Of a stretch of DNA of 36,346 nt, positions 23,991 through 33,621 are shown piece by piece. The notes under the pieces were generated by a model. The model had not been told where the DNA came from. It saw only the letters and a list, made by a program, of their open reading frames with translations, and made no database searches. Numbering within the stretch: the first letter of the stretch is position 1; each line of letters starts with the position of its first letter. Source of the DNA: Acinetobacter baumannii (lineage in GTDB: Bacteria > Pseudomonadota > Gammaproteobacteria > Pseudomonadales > Moraxellaceae); NCBI RefSeq assembly GCF_016508585.1, contig NZ_JADVOP010000042.1, positions 1-36,346 on the forward strand. The letters are read 5' to 3'. Made by a program: the position numbers and the translations under genes.

Positions 23991-25799
23991 CTATTTTAAA
24001 TTAATCTGATAAATTGCTGTACTGCCACTGACCTCATTACCCACGATCAGCATCGGTTTAGCGTTTGGTGAATCCTTGGCAGAAACAAAAGTGAGTCCTT
24101 CAGGTCCCAAATCACTTTTTTCAATCAAAATAGATTCACCTTTAGCATTGATATAAGTTTGATCCTGTTTAAAAGTACGGTTATTAAAATACTGTACAAA
24201 AACAGGTTTTAGTGGATTGCTAATATCATAAACCATGATCCCACTTTGACGCTCCAAGCCAATAAATGCGAAGGTTTTCTTACCAATCGTTCCTAAAGCC
24301 AAACCTTCTGGTTCAGGTCCTTTATTGTCACTGCGGTCATCAAAAACTGCTGCTTCATGATCACTGTTAAAGTAATTCGGGAATAATTCAGCCACTTTAC
24401 GTTCGAACTCACTGCCTGAGTCCCAAACCAGTTTACCTTGTGTATCCCATATGCTAAATGAACGAGCCCCATAACTATACAGCTTTTTGTAGGTCAATAA
24501 TCCATTGGCATCCAGTTTTGGAGAACCATCGGTATTGGTCTCATAACCCATATTCCATGCAATATTTAAACGCCCCAATTGATCGTCTTCGCGACATAAA
24601 CCTGGACCAGTTGCTGTTGCTCCACAGTATGCAAAGACTGTGGCATCCAATTTAGCCCCTTTTACGCCTGCGACAAGATTGCTCAAATGCGCAGGATAGT
24701 CACCTTTATTATTGAAACCTTTAACGTTGAATAAATGCTTCATCCGAATTGCTTCAGCAAAACCTTTGCTTTGATCTCCAGCATAATAAGCCGTTGAGTC
24801 CTTCAGCCATTCACGTGAGTCACCCTCATTTGCGGTCACTAAATAACTGGTACCATTGGCTTGATAGTGGGCGATTGAATCAGGTTGGTACATTCCCATC
24901 AGACCTGGCCAGGCTTGAATATTAATTTTTTTATCTTTATCGCTGACATCCAAAGCATTGTTTGCCAGACCATGATCTTTATAACCCAATGGTAAAATAT
25001 CAGTGACTTTTTTAGCCACAATATCAATTTTTGCAATCGCATTATTTTCTTGTAAGCTTGCCCAAGCCGTTTTACCGTCTTGGCTCACTGCGATGTACTC
25101 GGGTTCCAAGTCCTGAGCAACTGTCGCTTTAGGACCAAAAATTCGTACACCGGATTGAATCAACTCAGCTTTTTTATCATTAAACGCTTTAAAATCAGCA
25201 ATGGTTGCTGTTGGCTGACGAATATTACTGAGGTCGATAATGCTGATTGAGCCTTCAGGATCAATACTATAATCTTCATTCGGTTCAGCCTCATTGGCAA
25301 CCAAAACTGTTTTCCCATCAGGCGTAAAGGTCAGCATATCAGGTAAAGCTCCCACTTCAACTTTACTGATCAGTTTTAAATCTTTGGCATCGAAGAACGC
25401 TACGATCCCCTTGTCAGTTTTTTGCTTGGCTTGAACAGCAAGCGCAACAATACCATTTTTGATTGCCACAGAATTTACTTCTGACTCTGCCAAAGCTTCA
25501 CGCGCAGAGAGCTCGCCAATATGTACAGGTGTATCTGGTTTAGATAGATCAAGAACATCGACTAAGCCTTTTTTGGCATTGACCACAAATACCCGTTTGG
25601 TGGTTGAATCATATGCAGGAATTTCTGCTGCACTTTCTGCAAAAACACCTGTTTCATAACGTCCCAATAAACTCAGACTAATGCTTTCAGGTGTTGCTTC
25701 CTCAACCACGGGGGGTGTGGATGAATCATTGTCATCATTACACGCAACCAACCCCACAGAAAGCATTGCCAAACACAATACAGAAATCTTTACGTTCAT
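23991..25799 (-). CDS. Lipoprotein, choice-of-anchor-I / phytase-like beta-propeller protein
   Basis: 602 aa with a lipoprotein signal (lipobox LVAC, C20), followed by an acidic linker, so it is anchored in the envelope. The body has repeated beta-propeller-like blades (RVFVVNAKKGLVDVLDLS, TPDGKTVLVANEAEPNEDYS, KTFAFIGLERQSGIMVYDIS) and the motif DNKGPEPEGLALG typical of the choice-of-anchor-I / esterase-like-phytase family. Proteins of this family are often near phosphate-related genes, but the substrate here is not known. Its own gene ends at the bidirectional terminator. The ATG start is supported by the signal peptide. Confidence 0.85.
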   Translation of the reverse strand: MNVKISVLCLAMLSVGLVACNDDNDSSTPPVVEEATPESISLSLLGRYETGVFAESAAEIPAYDSTTKRVFVVNAKKGLVDVLDLSKPDTPVHIGELSAREALAESEVNSVAIKNGIVALAVQAKQKTDKGIVAFFDAKDLKLISKVEVGALPDMLTFTPDGKTVLVANEAEPNEDYSIDPEGSISIIDLSNIRQPTATIADFKAFNDKKAELIQSGVRIFGPKATVAQDLEPEYIAVSQDGKTAWASLQENNAIAKIDIVAKKVTDILPLGYKDHGLANNALDVSDKDKKINIQAWPGLMGMYQPDSIAHYQANGTSYLVTANEGDSREWLKDSTAYYAGDQSKGFAEAIRMKHLFNVKGFNNKGDYPAHLSNLVAGVKGAKLDATVFAYCGATATGPGLCREDDQLGRLNIAWNMGYETNTDGSPKLDANGLLTYKKLYSYGARSFSIWDTQGKLVWDSGSEFERKVAELFPNYFNSDHEAAVFDDRSDNKGPEPEGLALGTIGKKTFAFIGLERQSGIMVYDISNPLKPVFVQYFNNRTFKQDQTYINAKGESILIEKSDLGPEGLTFVSAKDSPNAKPMLIVGNEVSGSTAIYQINLK

Positions 25800-26141
25800 G
25801 CGTCAATCCATTGCTGTTTAAATTTTCTTCACTATAGAGATAAGGGGTGTAAATTTGATGACCAACAAATGACAGTTTTATTTAAGTTTCTTGACGTTTG
25901 AGGTGCCCTCTTTTGCTCAAGCATTCACAGAGGATAATTTTCAAATCGGGTTAGATCTGATCAGCCATGAAACTTTTACGATTGCATGGCAATAAGTACA
26001 TCAGGACCAATTTTGCAAAGCCTTGATTTTCTTAACGCATGGAAGAAGCCTTATTTATCTCACGGGTTCAACAACGATTTCATACAGATTTAAGCTAAGC
26101 ATTGTTTTAAACTATTCACAAAATTGACTTATTTCCGTTCT
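25800..26141. other. Intergenic region without an intact gene
   Basis: It holds the presumed promoters of the divergent lipoprotein and MFS genes. A 40-codon plus-strand stretch without a start (about 25873-25995, reading FEVPSFAQAF, then FQIGLDLISHETFTIAW and a stop) looks coding-like and could be the tail of a lost gene; I could not identify it. No repeats or RNA genes were seen. Confidence 0.4.
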
Positions 26142-27533
26142 ATGACTGCAACGCCATCGCACAGTAAATTACAGCCCAAATTTTATTTATTGGTTTTTTT
26201 AGTTTCGATCGGCTTTTTCATGCAAGGCTTGGACACCACGATCATCAATACAGCCTTGCCTGCAATGGCAGAAAGTTTGCAAGAAAATCCATTAAAAATG
26301 CATGGCATTGTGATCAGCTATGTACTGGCTGTTGCTGCCTGTATTCCGCTGAGTGGTTGGTTGGCTGATCGCTTTGGTATCCGCAATACTTTTTTTATCG
26401 CGATTGTGATTTTTACCTCGGCCTCTTTAGGCTGTGCGCTATCCAACAATTTTAATTTATTGATTGCATTTCGAGTCATTCAGGGCATTGGCGGGGCACT
26501 ACTGGTGCCAGTCGGTCGTCTCGCCATGTTAAAAATCATTCCTCGTGAGCAGTTTCTTTCGGCGATGAGCCTAATGAGTTTGGCAGGGCTACTTGGACCA
26601 TTGATGGGTCCTGTTTTGGGTGGATGGTTGGTTGAATATGCCTCTTGGCATTGGATTTTTCTGATCAATTTACCGATCGGCATCTTAGGCACATTTGTCA
26701 CCTTTAAAGCCATGCCCAATGTCAAAGAAGCTTCCGTGAAATCTTTTGACTTCAGCGGTTTTGTTCTTTTAGCCATTGCGATGGTGGGTATGGCACTCGG
26801 TATTGAAAATATTGCCAGTAAAGAAATATCTCGAAACTTCAGCATCAGCTTACTTTTAATCGGTCTAGTGTCAGCATGTATTTACGCTTATCACGCGCAT
26901 ACACATCAGAATGCACTCTTTCGTAGCCGTTTATTTAAAAATAAAATTTATGCTATCGGTGTATTGGGAAATTTCTTTGCCCGTTTTGGTGGCAATGCCG
27001 TGCCTTTCATTTTACCGCTGATGCTACAGGTGGCTTTTAAGATGGAACCCTTTATGACGGGAATCATGATGACGCCCATTGTTTTGGGTTCATTGTTTTC
27101 CAAACCCATCATCCGCCCTATTTTACAACGCACAGGCTATCGTCCATTTTTATTGGTCAATACCTTATTGATCGGTGCGTGTATTGCCAGCTTTGCCTTA
27201 CATAGCGTCGACACGCCACTTTGGCTGCGGACTGTCCATTTCTTTATTTTTGGCGTGCTCAATTCATTGCAGTTTGTGACCATGAATACTTTGACGCTGA
27301 AAGATTTAACTCAACAAGATGCCAGTAGCGGCAACAGCTTCTTGTCGATGATTATGATGCTTTCAATGAGTATTGGTATTGCCTTAGCAGGTACATTATT
27401 AAATACTTTTACGGTATATTTTACCGAGACACATATTACCCAAGCTTTTCACTATACACTGATCTGCTTAGGTGCTATCAATATTATTACCGCTTTAATT
27501 TTCTTTCAAATTCCAAAAGACACCCGAGATTAA
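26142..27533 (+). CDS. MFS multidrug exporter, DHA2 (EmrB/MdtD-like) family
   Basis: About 463 aa, all membrane. The first helix carries the DHA2 signature LDTTIINTALPAMA; motif A appears as LADRFGIRNTFF and motif C as GLLGPLMGPVLGGWL, which marks antiporters. Size and layout resemble E. coli MdtD (YegB). I use the ATG at 26142; the frame also opens at a TTG 18 bp upstream, and neither has a clear ribosome-binding site. No MFP partner (EmrA-like) is adjacent. The substrate is unknown; proton-coupled drug export is a family-level expectation. Confidence 0.87.
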   Translation: MTATPSHSKLQPKFYLLVFLVSIGFFMQGLDTTIINTALPAMAESLQENPLKMHGIVISYVLAVAACIPLSGWLADRFGIRNTFFIAIVIFTSASLGCALSNNFNLLIAFRVIQGIGGALLVPVGRLAMLKIIPREQFLSAMSLMSLAGLLGPLMGPVLGGWLVEYASWHWIFLINLPIGILGTFVTFKAMPNVKEASVKSFDFSGFVLLAIAMVGMALGIENIASKEISRNFSISLLLIGLVSACIYAYHAHTHQNALFRSRLFKNKIYAIGVLGNFFARFGGNAVPFILPLMLQVAFKMEPFMTGIMMTPIVLGSLFSKPIIRPILQRTGYRPFLLVNTLLIGACIASFALHSVDTPLWLRTVHFFIFGVLNSLQFVTMNTLTLKDLTQQDASSGNSFLSMIMMLSMSIGIALAGTLLNTFTVYFTETHITQAFHYTLICLGAINIITALIFFQIPKDTRD

Positions 27534-27575
27534 GCGGAGCAAAATAACACTAAATAAACGATAAGGACGCTGGAT

Positions 27576-28544
27576 ATGATTATTCCAAAGTATTGGGCGG
27601 AAGCAAAAATAACAACGCAGTACGAAAAACGCCAGATCACCATCAAACGCTTTGGTTGGTCAGATATGAGTATGCAAGATGCATATATGCATGCGGAAAC
27701 ACGGGTTACAGAAGCACTTGAGCAACTTAAATCAGGACAAAACATTCGAAAACTTGACCATAAGATTCCCTATAATGGCAGTGAAGGTTTGCCCATTCGT
27801 GAAGAAATTATTCAACAGCACGATGATGTGGTGATCACACGTAATTCTTATGGTGCGCTCTGCCTCAATACGCCCGATGTTTTATTTGCAGATATTGATT
27901 TTAATTACGCACCAAACAGCCGACTGTATTTACTCGGTTTTGTATTGCTGTTTTTTATCGGCATTGTCGGTGCCGTATTGTTGAAGTCTTGGTGGGTATT
28001 GGCAATAGGCTTATTTTTTTCAATTGTACTTAGTCGACAAACTGCTGAAATATTACTGGGTATTCAACACAAATGGCTGGGCTCACCCGAACAACAAGCT
28101 TTAAAATCGATTCGTCAATTTTCTATGCAACATCCATCGTGGCATTTACGCGTTTATCAAACGCCGAAAGGCTATCGCGTTTTGGTCATGCATCAGGTCT
28201 TTGAACCACGCAGTGAAGAAACTCAGCAGTTCTTTAGCGCACTGCAAGCCGACCCGAATTATGTACGCATGTGCAAAAACCAAAACTGTTTTCGTGCAAG
28301 GATCAGCCCTAAACCGTGGAGAATCGGTGTGGATGCCTTACGTTTAGGGGTTTGGCCAGTTCAAGAAAACCGTATGCTTGACCGAGACAGATGGATTGCT
28401 GAATATCAGGCACGTGCCAAAAAATATGCATCATGTAAATTTATTGAACAATTGGGTAGTCAAATGACGCACCCTAAAGCGAAACGCGTACAATCAACAC
28501 ATGATCAGTACTGCAACGCGACGACTAACCTGGAAATCGCATGA
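27576..28544 (+). CDS. Hypothetical membrane protein (322 aa)
   Basis: Two transmembrane segments sit near the middle (about 112-150: LYLLGFVLLFFIGIVGAVLL, then WWVLAIGLFFSIVL) between two soluble domains. The C-terminal half has conserved-looking Trp/Arg/Cys features (HPSWHLRVYQTPKGYRVLVM, CKNQNCFRARISPKPWR) that I cannot assign to a named family. ATAAGG lies about 8 nt before the ATG. It is 42 bp after the MFS gene and its 3' end overlaps the open frame of the muramidase gene, so the three probably share a transcript. It looks like core-genome sequence, not island cargo. Confidence 0.75.
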   Translation: MIIPKYWAEAKITTQYEKRQITIKRFGWSDMSMQDAYMHAETRVTEALEQLKSGQNIRKLDHKIPYNGSEGLPIREEIIQQHDDVVITRNSYGALCLNTPDVLFADIDFNYAPNSRLYLLGFVLLFFIGIVGAVLLKSWWVLAIGLFFSIVLSRQTAEILLGIQHKWLGSPEQQALKSIRQFSMQHPSWHLRVYQTPKGYRVLVMHQVFEPRSEETQQFFSALQADPNYVRMCKNQNCFRARISPKPWRIGVDALRLGVWPVQENRMLDRDRWIAEYQARAKKYASCKFIEQLGSQMTHPKAKRVQSTHDQYCNATTNLEIA

Positions 28545-28566
28545 CATTGGCATCAGGATGATTTTT

Positions 28567-29301
28567 GTGAGACATCAACCTAAATATCGTTCTATCATCA
28601 CCCGTATCGGATGTATCAGTTTATTGAGTACGATCGGCTACTTGGCATTGTTCCATCCGCAGAATGCAGGTGCTCAAGATTATGCCATTCAAGGATTTGA
28701 TGTTTCACACCATCAAGGAGAAATTGATTGGAAAAAAATCTCTCCTCAGCAATACCAGTTTGTTTATCTCAAAGCCACTGAAGGTGGAGATTATCAAGAT
28801 GATAAGTTTCAGGACTATTGGTTAGAAGCACGTGAACGTGGCATGCGTGTAGGGGCCTACCATTTCTTCCGCTTATGTCGTGATGGTGAAATCCAAGCAC
28901 AAAACTTTATCAAGACAGTACCCAATAAAAGCAATGCCTTACCCCCTGTCATCGACTTGGAGTATGACAGTGCCTGCATCAACACCTATACCAAAGAGCA
29001 GTTACTAAAACAAATCAAAATCATCTATGATCAATTGCATCAACATTATGCCAAACAACCAATTTTCTATACGTCCAAAGTCTTTTATAACATGGTACTT
29101 ACCGGTGAGTTTAAAGATACACCGATCTGGATTCGTGAATATAAAGATCAACCCGATTTAAAAGATGGTCGGAAATGGACGTTTTGGCAAAAAACCAATC
29201 AAGGCCATATTCAAGGCATTGCTAAAAATGTCGATTTAAATGTTTTTTATGGTGATACTGAGCAGTGGAAACAGTTTTTACAGCAGAATAATTTAAATTA
29301 G
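28567..29301 (+). CDS. Glycoside hydrolase family 25 lysozyme (muramidase), membrane-anchored or exported
   Basis: GH25 enzyme that cleaves the peptidoglycan MurNAc-GlcNAc bond. Catalytic-face residues are visible: D45 in GFDVSHHQG, and D130/E132 in PPVIDLEYD, the usual acid pair; YLKATEGG is also typical. About 244 aa from the GTG at 28567, which has AGGA 8 nt upstream; in-frame ATGs at 28501 and 28558 are alternative starts, but the first overlaps the upstream gene by 44 bp. A hydrophobic segment at about 11-30 acts as a signal or anchor. No prophage genes surround it, so a housekeeping or competitor-directed role is more likely than phage lysis. Confidence 0.87.
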   Translation: MRHQPKYRSIITRIGCISLLSTIGYLALFHPQNAGAQDYAIQGFDVSHHQGEIDWKKISPQQYQFVYLKATEGGDYQDDKFQDYWLEARERGMRVGAYHFFRLCRDGEIQAQNFIKTVPNKSNALPPVIDLEYDSACINTYTKEQLLKQIKIIYDQLHQHYAKQPIFYTSKVFYNMVLTGEFKDTPIWIREYKDQPDLKDGRKWTFWQKTNQGHIQGIAKNVDLNVFYGDTEQWKQFLQQNNLN

Positions 29302-30030
29302 CCCACCCAACATCATAATCCACTCGACTTTGGTGCTACCGCTTATTCATCTGTATGGATCGTCGATCATAGTCAAACCACCTAAATATCCATAGAGATA
29401 ATTAATGGGAATTTAAGATTCTTTGTATTTTTGATTCACAGATGGTCTTGCTATCGTGAGGCGACATGGATGTCGCCATGTTGAGCGGGGGGATATGAGC
29501 AAAAACAAAGCACTGCTTTGTTTGCAGCGCAAGAACCCTGTTAAACGAAAGATTTTTGTCATCTTTTCATCTCTGAAAAGTGAGGCATCGCCTACGTAAA
29601 TCTATTTTAAAATTTAGCTGTAAAGCGTGGCAATGAAAGCTTTAGATAACCAAAAAAATACATCTATAGCATTGATTCTATTAATCAATAAAAATTATAT
29701 TTTGCTGTATCATTTTTTCTATGGATTGACTATAGCTGTATTATGAGCAATTCAAAATCAATTCATTTTAGATGATCGATTTCATCCTCCTCTCAAGTCT
29801 GGATTTAATCTGCATGGATATGTAACGCCTATGTTTGTGTGTTGGCAAAGCCAATGTAGCTTCAATGGATGCAGCTGAGCGTAAAATATTTAAAAATCCC
29901 CAAAATAGCCATACAAACTCAGCATCTCGACACAAACTGTCGCAGATTCGTCTCAAATGCCAAATTCATCACTTACAACAAATCAAGATCGGTTAGAATA
30001 AACATACAGCGCTGCAACACTGTGTCATTC
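29302..30030. other. Long gene-free region with inverted repeats
   Basis: No credible gene on either strand. It contains GGCGACA-TGGA-TGTCGCC (29460-29477) and AACAAAGCA-C-TGCTTTGTT (29504-29522), two perfect hairpins 26 bp apart, the second within a longer partial repeat GCAAA to TTTGC. They are not followed by T runs, so are not simple terminators; a dispersed chromosomal repeat or a small RNA is possible. The dinB frame is open upstream of its ATG back to 29869 but that part has no coding character. The dinB promoter must lie near 29950-30020. No SOS-type box was recognised. Confidence 0.5.
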
Positions 30031-31086
30031 ATGAGAAAAATCATCCATATCGACATGGATGCATTCTATGCATCTGTAGAACTACTTGAACGTCCTGAAT
30101 TAAGGCACTTACCTGTGGTGATTTCTTCACATCATCCTCGGGCAGTGATTGCTGCGGCATCTTATCCTGCCCGTCAATTCGGCTTACGTTCGGCAATGTC
30201 GATGGCACAAGCAAAAAAGCGCTGCCCACAAGTCTATGTGATTGAACCCAATTTTGAAAAATATCGTGATGTTTCCTATCAAATTCATGAAATTTTCCAA
30301 AAATATACCCCACTCATTGAACCTTTATCTTTAGATGAAGCTTATCTTGATGTGACTGAAAATTTATTAAATATTCCCAGTGCCACCGAAGTTGCTGAAC
30401 GCATTCGTGCGGATATTTATCAGCAAACGGGTCTTACCGCCTCAGCAGGAGTGGCGCCAAATAAATTTCTGGCCAAAGTGGCTTCGGATTGGAATAAGCC
30501 AAATGGCATTTGCATCATTAAGCCCAGCCAAGTTCAAAATTTTATTCAAGATTTAGCCCTAAAAAAAATTCCTGGCGTGGGTAAAGTTACTCAGGAAAAA
30601 CTCAAGAGTTTAAATTTAGAAACTTTAGGTGATTTACAGAAAATCGAAGAAAGCATCTTGATTCACCATTTTGGCAAATATGGCAAACAATTATTTTTAT
30701 ATGCTCAAGGCATCGATGAACGCCCTGTACAGGCAGAACGGCAACGACAGCAAATTTCAAAAGAAACCACATTTGATGACGATTTTAATCTCGAACAATG
30801 TGCAATCTATTGGGATAATTTAATTACACGGGTTTGGCTCAGTTTAGAAAAAAAGCAGATGCAGGCACGTGGTGTAACAGTCAAACTCAAACTCAAGAAT
30901 TTTCAAGTGTTGCAGCACAGTAAAAGCTTTAAAACCGCACTCAAATCACCACAAGAAATGACCCAAGTCATTCAAATCCTATTGAATGAAATGCAGATTC
31001 CTGAGCATTTTCAATTTCGTTTAATTGGCGTGGGTCTATACCAACTTACAGAGCAACAGGATGAGTCACAATTATCCTTGTGGTAA
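30031..31086 (+). CDS. dinB: DNA polymerase IV, Y-family translesion polymerase
   Basis: 351 aa, the normal length for DinB. Metal-binding catalytic residues are present: D8 in HIDMDAFYAS, and D102/E103 in LSLDEAYLDVT; the fingers motif SYPARQFGLRSAM and the helix-hairpin-helix KKIPGVGKVTQEKL follow. The C-terminus ends QLSLW, a beta-clamp-binding peptide. The frame extends 162 bp upstream, but homology and motifs start at the ATG 30031. In Acinetobacter DinB contributes to translesion synthesis. Its regulation is not visible; I saw no LexA-type or UmuDAb-type operator. Confidence 0.95.
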   Translation: MRKIIHIDMDAFYASVELLERPELRHLPVVISSHHPRAVIAAASYPARQFGLRSAMSMAQAKKRCPQVYVIEPNFEKYRDVSYQIHEIFQKYTPLIEPLSLDEAYLDVTENLLNIPSATEVAERIRADIYQQTGLTASAGVAPNKFLAKVASDWNKPNGICIIKPSQVQNFIQDLALKKIPGVGKVTQEKLKSLNLETLGDLQKIEESILIHHFGKYGKQLFLYAQGIDERPVQAERQRQQISKETTFDDDFNLEQCAIYWDNLITRVWLSLEKKQMQARGVTVKLKLKNFQVLQHSKSFKTALKSPQEMTQVIQILLNEMQIPEHFQFRLIGVGLYQLTEQQDESQLSLW

Positions 31087-31111
31087 AGCATCCATATGCT
31101 TTTATTTTTTA
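31085..31111 (+). terminator. Intrinsic terminator of dinB
   Basis: AAAGCAT-CCAT-ATGCTTT followed by TATTTTTT, starting at the dinB stop codon; it overlaps the end of the convergent hydrolase gene. Confidence 0.8.
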
Positions 31112-31719
31112 TGCTGAACTGATTGATATTCGGAAATAAAATTTTCAATCAATGCTGATACGGAATGGGCAAAAACATAAGCTAAATCATGTTCACCCTG
31201 GGCAACCACATGCAAGGTTGAATTGCCGATTTTTTCATGTAAATATTCACCTACTTTGAGAGGGCTAATTGGATCTGAATCACCCCAAATCAACAGAACG
31301 GGGCAGGAAATCTGACTGAGTAATTCATCCATATAAGATTGATGATCAACAAACCAGCTCGGAACAGCAAAAGTCTGCTGATAATCTTTTCGCCAATCTG
31401 CCACATGAAACGGCGCTAAATCAATTCCACCCGAAGTTGCCACCAACACCAATGCTGCAATCTGCTGTGGTTTCTGCAATGCTGCCTGTACTGCAAAGAT
31501 CCCGCCCATCGACTGGGCAATCACAATCGATGGATGTTGAATCTGCGCAATCACGTAGTCCTGTAAATCTTCAAAGCTTTGGATATCGGGGTGATCGGGA
31601 GATCCGCCAAAGCTCGGATAAGCAAGCACTGTTTTTTGATGATTCACCGACAGGTTGTGCATGACAGGTTGCCAAAATTCAGTACTCCCCGATGCACCTG
31701 GTAAAAAAATTAAATTCAT
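31102..31719 (-). CDS. Alpha/beta-fold hydrolase
   Basis: 205 aa, a compact alpha/beta hydrolase. The nucleophile Ser is in VIAQSMGG (a variant of GxSxG with Ala first), the acid Asp in WGDSDPISP and the His in GEHDLAYVF, so the triad is complete; the oxyanion region is LPGASGSTEFW at the N-terminus. The length is short for the family, with a small cap. Substrate unknown; esterase or lactonase-type activity is possible. It is 29 bp after the glutathione transferase gene in the same direction, so the two are probably co-transcribed. Confidence 0.85.
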   Translation of the reverse strand: MNLIFLPGASGSTEFWQPVMHNLSVNHQKTVLAYPSFGGSPDHPDIQSFEDLQDYVIAQIQHPSIVIAQSMGGIFAVQAALQKPQQIAALVLVATSGGIDLAPFHVADWRKDYQQTFAVPSWFVDHQSYMDELLSQISCPVLLIWGDSDPISPLKVGEYLHEKIGNSTLHVVAQGEHDLAYVFAHSVSALIENFISEYQSVQHKK

Positions 31720-31748
31720 TTACAGTCCAATTTTTAATACAACAGAAC

Positions 31749-32390
31749 TTAATCACCACTTTTTGCTTTTGCACGTTGATAAGCAGGTCGCTGTTGGATA
31801 CGTTCCGCATAGGCTGCAAGATGGGGGGTATTGTTTTTAGTTCGTTGTTGCATGGCGACAACAGGAAAACTCATCTGAATATCAGCAAAAGAAAACTCTC
31901 CTGCTGCATAGTCATGCTGACTAAAATAATCTTCCAAAAACACTGAATGTTCTTTTAAGCGAGGATTGATAAAACCGCCACGGACACCTTCTGAGATTTT
32001 TTTTGCGATTGGCCGAATCAAAAATGGGACATGTTTGGGCATATTGGTCATCACTAAAGTCATGACCAAATAAGGCATTAAAGAACCTTCTGCATAATGC
32101 ATCCAATAGTTATATTGCATCAGATCTTGAGGATTCTGGGGCTTAAACTGGTTTTGGCTATCATAGATCGTTTGAAGATAGTCTAAAATCACTGCAGATT
32201 CAGCAATTGTTAAATCACCATCGGTCAACACAGGTGACTTTCCCAATGGATGAACAGCTTTTAACTCGGGTGGTGCAGCAAAAGTCGGCAACCGCTTATA
32301 GTGCTTAATTTTATATTCAAGCCCCAGCTCCTCCAAAGCCCAAATAATCCGTAATGAACGTGATTGATCTAGATGATGTAATGTAATCAT
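31749..32390 (-). CDS. Glutathione S-transferase
   Basis: 213 aa. The N-terminal thioredoxin-like domain has SRSLRIIWALEELG with the likely catalytic Ser, the conserved cis-Pro segment (GKSPVLTDGD) and AESAVILDYL for glutathione binding; the C-terminal helical domain follows. This is a cytosolic conjugation or detoxification enzyme. GAGG lies about 10 nt before the ATG. First gene of a two-gene unit with the alpha/beta hydrolase, a pairing that suggests electrophile or lipid-derived substrate handling, but the sequence does not say which. Confidence 0.9.
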   Translation of the reverse strand: MITLHHLDQSRSLRIIWALEELGLEYKIKHYKRLPTFAAPPELKAVHPLGKSPVLTDGDLTIAESAVILDYLQTIYDSQNQFKPQNPQDLMQYNYWMHYAEGSLMPYLVMTLVMTNMPKHVPFLIRPIAKKISEGVRGGFINPRLKEHSVFLEDYFSQHDYAAGEFSFADIQMSFPVVAMQQRTKNNTPHLAAYAERIQQRPAYQRAKAKSGD

Positions 32391-32538
32391 TTTTATTGCC
32401 TCAATTATTGTATCCTGACTATAGAGGGATCTTGGCTTTTCAACAATTGTATTGCTATATTTTTAACACTTTTATCAGTGTACTCTAGAATGACTGTGAT
32501 TATAATCCGTATGAATATCAGCCATACTGAAAATAAAA

Positions 32539-32985
32539 ATGAAGCATTTACTCTGTTTAACGCTGTTATTGGTGTGCGCCAAAACATATTCCTATCAACC
32601 CAAACTTATTTCGCTGGGGGCTATAGAACCTCAGGGTCAAGTCCTTCTTGACGCCAAGGCGCATACAACCATTCGTGATTCCTTTAAGCAAGCGGTGATC
32701 TACGAAAAATATGCTCAACCGATTCAATTGAACAGCGATGAACCTTATCAATCGGTCATTAAACAGCTTATTGTCGATTGTAAAGCGAAGACTATTGCCA
32801 TTCGGGGCGCTGATTACTTTGCCGGAAAAACATCGAACAGTAAATTAGTGAAAAAATTTGACCACATTACGTTGAGTCATGATGGCGAAACTGGAGCCGC
32901 TTTTTATTCTTTTGATGATTTAGAGTTCAAGCCCTTGAATCAAGGTAAATTTTATACACAAATATATGGGATGAGTTGTAAATAA
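32539..32985 (+). CDS. Surface-adhesin E-like secreted protein
   Basis: 148 aa with a signal peptide (MKHLLCLTLLLVCAKTYS). The mature part is a beta-rich domain with two cysteines (LIVDCKAKT and the terminal MSCK), as in adhesin-E-like proteins (Haemophilus protein E domain). That family is found in the periplasm or on the surface; binding to host or matrix proteins is known for the Haemophilus member but cannot be assumed here. Divergent from the GST gene and followed by a strong terminator. Confidence 0.75.
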   Translation: MKHLLCLTLLLVCAKTYSYQPKLISLGAIEPQGQVLLDAKAHTTIRDSFKQAVIYEKYAQPIQLNSDEPYQSVIKQLIVDCKAKTIAIRGADYFAGKTSNSKLVKKFDHITLSHDGETGAAFYSFDDLEFKPLNQGKFYTQIYGMSCK

Positions 32986-33011
32986 ATCATCAGCAATATG
33001 TACAACATTGC

Positions 33012-33043
33012 AAAGACATTTTGTAGAACGGCAAAATGTCTTT
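33012..33043. terminator. Bidirectional terminator between the adhesin-E-like gene and osmC-like gene
   Basis: AAAGACATTTTG-TAGAACGG-CAAAATGTCTTT, a 12-bp perfect stem between convergent genes. Confidence 0.8.
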
Positions 33044-33072
33044 TGCAAATCAAATCATTTTTTCAAGACCAC

Positions 33073-33471
33073 TTAAATAATCGTGGTATTGATTTCTAGG
33101 CTTCTTAACAAAGTTTTAGTCACAGGGGTTTTTTGACAAATATCCAATACTTTTTGATGCAATTCCTCTGACAGCGCATTGGCAAAAGATAAACGGCGTT
33201 CAATCCATTCTTTGCCTTCTTTATTGGCATTAAAATCTGCTTCGACAGTAAACTCGCCCAAATCAAAACCTTTATGTTGAGCGTACATACGTAAAGTAAT
33301 CATGGTACAGGAAATCAAACCTGAGCAAACAAAATCATAAGGTGCTAAACCTTTATCTTGTCCACCAAATGATTCTGGCTTATCCGTAATCAGTTGATGC
33401 TTTCCGCTAACGACTTCGCCTGACCATGGTTCCGGATAGGTTTTTACTTTTGCATTTGCGATGATTGCCAT
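33073..33471 (-). CDS. OsmC family peroxiredoxin-like protein
   Basis: 132 aa with the OsmC fold. The two redox cysteines are C55 (GLISCTMITLRMYA) and C112 (DICQKTPVTKTL), 57 residues apart, which matches thiol peroxidases of the OsmC/Ohr group; a third Cys (C49) lies just before the first. It reduces organic or fatty-acid hydroperoxides with thiol reductants. AGGAAA sits about 8 nt before the ATG. It is 150 bp downstream of the pirin gene in the same orientation; both families are linked to oxidative stress. Confidence 0.9.
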   Translation of the reverse strand: MAIIANAKVKTYPEPWSGEVVSGKHQLITDKPESFGGQDKGLAPYDFVCSGLISCTMITLRMYAQHKGFDLGEFTVEADFNANKEGKEWIERRLSFANALSEELHQKVLDICQKTPVTKTLLRSLEINTTII

Positions 33472-33621
33472 TTTATTTTCCTTTCATATTAAATTTTTTT
33501 AATAAATGCCTGTATAGATAAACCTTGTAAATTCAGCACTTGCGCTAAAGAATGAACCCACAAACCCTTAACGCAAATGATTTACTCTGCATCTATCTCT
33601 TAAGATTACCCATACGGTAGA

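Noticed and set aside
25869..25995. Coding-like stretch between the lipoprotein and MFS genes
   Set aside because: No start codon, only about 40 codons and no family that I recognise; mentioned in the region note only.
29768..30030. Frames upstream of and opposite to dinB
   Set aside because: The upstream extension of the dinB frame lacks coding character and homology; the opposite frame has no ribosome-binding site or motif.
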